From positions 1-64,000 of the forward strand of contig NZ_CAKTGT010000002.1 in NCBI RefSeq assembly GCF_934561735.1: a DNA stretch of 64,000 bases, in the 5' to 3' direction. The notes under the pieces are model-generated. The model saw only the letters and a list, made by a program, of their open reading frames with translations, was not told the origin of the DNA and did not search any database. This document shows positions 60,860 to 64,000 of the stretch, one piece after another (position 1 is the first letter of the stretch; each line of letters starts with the position of its first letter). The position numbers were made by a program, and so were the translations under genes. This DNA comes from an uncultured Eubacterium sp. (lineage in GTDB: Bacteria > Bacillota > Clostridia > Oscillospirales > Acutalibacteraceae).

Positions 60860-60944
60860 AAATAATTCTCCTTAGAACTTGTATTATTTATCATTTTGCA
60901 ATATAATAGACAAAGTGCAATTCGCACAAGATAATTTAGTATAT

Positions 60945-60974
60945 ATAATATCACTATTTATATATGAATGTCAA
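60945..60974 (-). promoter_or_regulatory. Promoter of asd-dapA-dapB
   Basis: On the minus strand TTGACA (60974-60969), 18 bases, TATTAT (60950-60945). The leader of about 75 bases has a small GTGC/GCAC hairpin and no lysine-riboswitch-like structure. Confidence 0.7.
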
Positions 60975-61004
60975 TTAATAATTATATAAATTTGGAGAAT
61001 TATG

Positions 61005-63186
<2,182 letters not shown>

Positions 63187-63194
63187 AATAATTC

Positions 63195-63223
63195 TTGCAA
63201 TTATTTGACAGATACTATATAAT
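63195..63223 (+). promoter_or_regulatory. yajC promoter
   Basis: TTGCAA (63195-63200), 17 bases, TATAAT (63218-63223). A TTGACA also lies inside the spacer, but at the wrong distance. Confidence 0.75.
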
Positions 63224-63255
63224 TGTAGTACTTAATGTATTTTAGGAGGCAAAAA

Positions 63256-63678
63256 ATGATTTTAGATTTAATGCAAGCAATAACTTTAATGCAAGGAACA
63301 ACGCAGGCTGCCGGTCAAACAAAGGCAGGCTCTACATCTTATATTGTGCTTATGGTTGTACTCGTTGCCGTAATGTATTTTATGATGATTCGTCCGCAAA
63401 AGAAGCGTCAAAAGGAAGAACAGGAAATGCGTTCTTCACTCGAAATCGGTGATGAAATTATTACAATCGGCGGCATCGTTGGTAAGGTAGTTACTATCAG
63501 AGAAGAAGATATAATTATCGAAACAGGTGCTGACAGAAACAAGATGAAAATTCAACGCTGGGCTGTAAATACAAATGTAACAAAGACAGAACAGCACAAA
63601 AAAGAAGTTGAAAAGGCAAGAGAAGCTGCTAAGGAAAAGAAAGAAGCTAAAAAGGCCGATAAAAAATCAGATAAATAA
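63256..63678 (+). CDS. yajC: Preprotein translocase accessory subunit YajC
   Basis: A 140-residue protein with one membrane helix (about 28-46) followed by the YajC hallmark MMIRPQKKRQKEEQEM, then SLEIGDEIITIGGIVGKVV and a very lysine-rich C-terminal tail. YajC associates with SecDF-SecYEG. AGGAGG precedes ATG 63256; an ATG at 63235 reads through that ribosome site and is rejected. Confidence 0.95.
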   Translation: MILDLMQAITLMQGTTQAAGQTKAGSTSYIVLMVVLVAVMYFMMIRPQKKRQKEEQEMRSSLEIGDEIITIGGIVGKVVTIREEDIIIETGADRNKMKIQRWAVNTNVTKTEQHKKEVEKAREAAKEKKEAKKADKKSDK

Positions 63679-63693
63679 TGTAATAAATAAATG

Positions 63694-63737
63694 TCCCCCT
63701 GAATATCTTTTAACAGGATATTCAGGGGGATTTTTTT
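63694..63737 (+). terminator. Terminator after yajC, overlapping the next gene's ribosome site
   Basis: TCCCCCTGAATATC (63694-63707) pairs perfectly with GATATTCAGGGGGA (63717-63730), followed by seven T residues. The AGGGGGA of the 3' arm is also the only Shine-Dalgarno for ATG 63738. Confidence 0.9.
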
Positions 63738-64000
63738 ATGAAAGCAAAATTTGACAATGTCCTTTTGGGATTTATAATTAAATCGGTGTTTTTGTCTGTT
63801 GTTATTGTTGCATTTTTAACTGCAATTTTGTCAAAGGTTGTTTTGATATTTGATTTGGATAATTCCTATTGTGCATATTTAGGATATTTTATCTTGTTTA
63901 TAACGTCTGTTGCAGTAGGTTTTCTGTCAACAGTCAAGTTTAAAAACAGCTTAATATTGATGAGTGTTTTGTCAAACACACCGATTTTAATACTGTCTGT
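63738..64000 (+). CDS. TIGR04086-like membrane protein (cut by the window end)
   Basis: The first 87 codons of a membrane protein beginning MKAKFDNVLLGFIIKSVFLS, with three hydrophobic segments so far. Clostridia commonly encode a TIGR04086 family membrane protein right after yajC, and the opening fits. The gene runs off the right edge. Its start codon is one base after a terminator T-run, so expression depends on readthrough or on a separate promoter not visible here. Confidence 0.65.
   Translation, partial: MKAKFDNVLLGFIIKSVFLSVVIVAFLTAILSKVVLIFDLDNSYCAYLGYFILFITSVAVGFLSTVKFKNSLILMSVLSNTPILILS

Noticed and set aside
60860..61001. Lysine riboswitch before asd-dapA-dapB
   Set aside because: The leader is only about 75 bases and shows just one small GTGC/GCAC hairpin, far too short for the lysine riboswitch.
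63206..63223. TTGACA at 63205-63210 as the -35 box of yajC
   Set aside because: It is only seven bases from TATAAT; the TTGCAA at 63195 gives the required 17-base spacing.

Overview
The window comes from an AT-rich, low-GC Gram-positive bacterium, most likely a gut Clostridia of the Oscillospiraceae/Ruminococcaceae type. The evidence is: spore genes (spoIVA, a SPOCS/LysM protein, a DacF-like carboxypeptidase, a SpoIVFB-like M50 protease, a DUF1540 Cys-rich peptide); a Cys-specific T-box ahead of cysE-cysS; a paired parE/parC; BspA-type LRR exported proteins; and the clostridial gene orders M50-TIGR03960-TIGR03936, rplS-rbgA-rnhB-yraN, tig-clpP-clpX, recA-recX-rimO-pgsA and queA-tgt-yajC-TIGR04086. 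The taxon is inferred; no rRNA gene is present.

1-18.4 kb is the accessory part. It opens with an attenuator-like hairpin and a YczE-like membrane protein. About 0.9 kb of gene debris follows, including the start of an IS transposase. Next come a LytTR response regulator and an AgrC-like GHKL kinase, followed by a very large secreted subtilase. A 36-residue peptide gene lies just downstream; its only well-spaced start codon is ATC. A MATE pump has a consensus promoter and a terminator hairpin in its leader. Next to it is a three-gene ABC exporter cassette whose large membrane subunit carries an exported domain resembling the M1-aminopeptidase N-terminus. The cassette is bracketed by direct repeats. 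Its promoter, leader and first 17 codons duplicate those of the mgtC gene that follows, so it appears to have captured the mgtC promoter. The rest of this part holds an orphan gene, a stem-loop-rich repeat cluster, an SGNH hydrolase, a DUF3784 protein and a second LRR protein.

18.4-41.4 kb is mostly housekeeping: topoisomerase IV, secG, an exonuclease with a zinc ribbon, a class A PBP, ruvX, an M50 protease, a radical-SAM pair, rplS with a leader RNA, rbgA-rnhB-yraN, thrC, a small DUF1540 gene, a phosphoesterase, tig-clpP-clpX, and the sporulation pair SPOCS/LysM-spoIVA.

41.4-64 kb continues with two small minus-strand genes, a GHL10 lipoprotein, mtaB, a D,D-carboxypeptidase, pgi, a small P-loop protein, yceD-rpmF, der-plsY, rpmB, recA-recX-rimO-pgsA, T-box-cysE-cysS, an aldo/keto reductase ferredoxin, the lysine/DAP operon asd-dapA-dapB (minus), and queA-tgt-yajC, ending in a truncated TIGR04086 gene. 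Many promoters have a 17-bp spacer and are readable by eye; several housekeeping ones use TTGCAT/TTGCAA as the -35 box.
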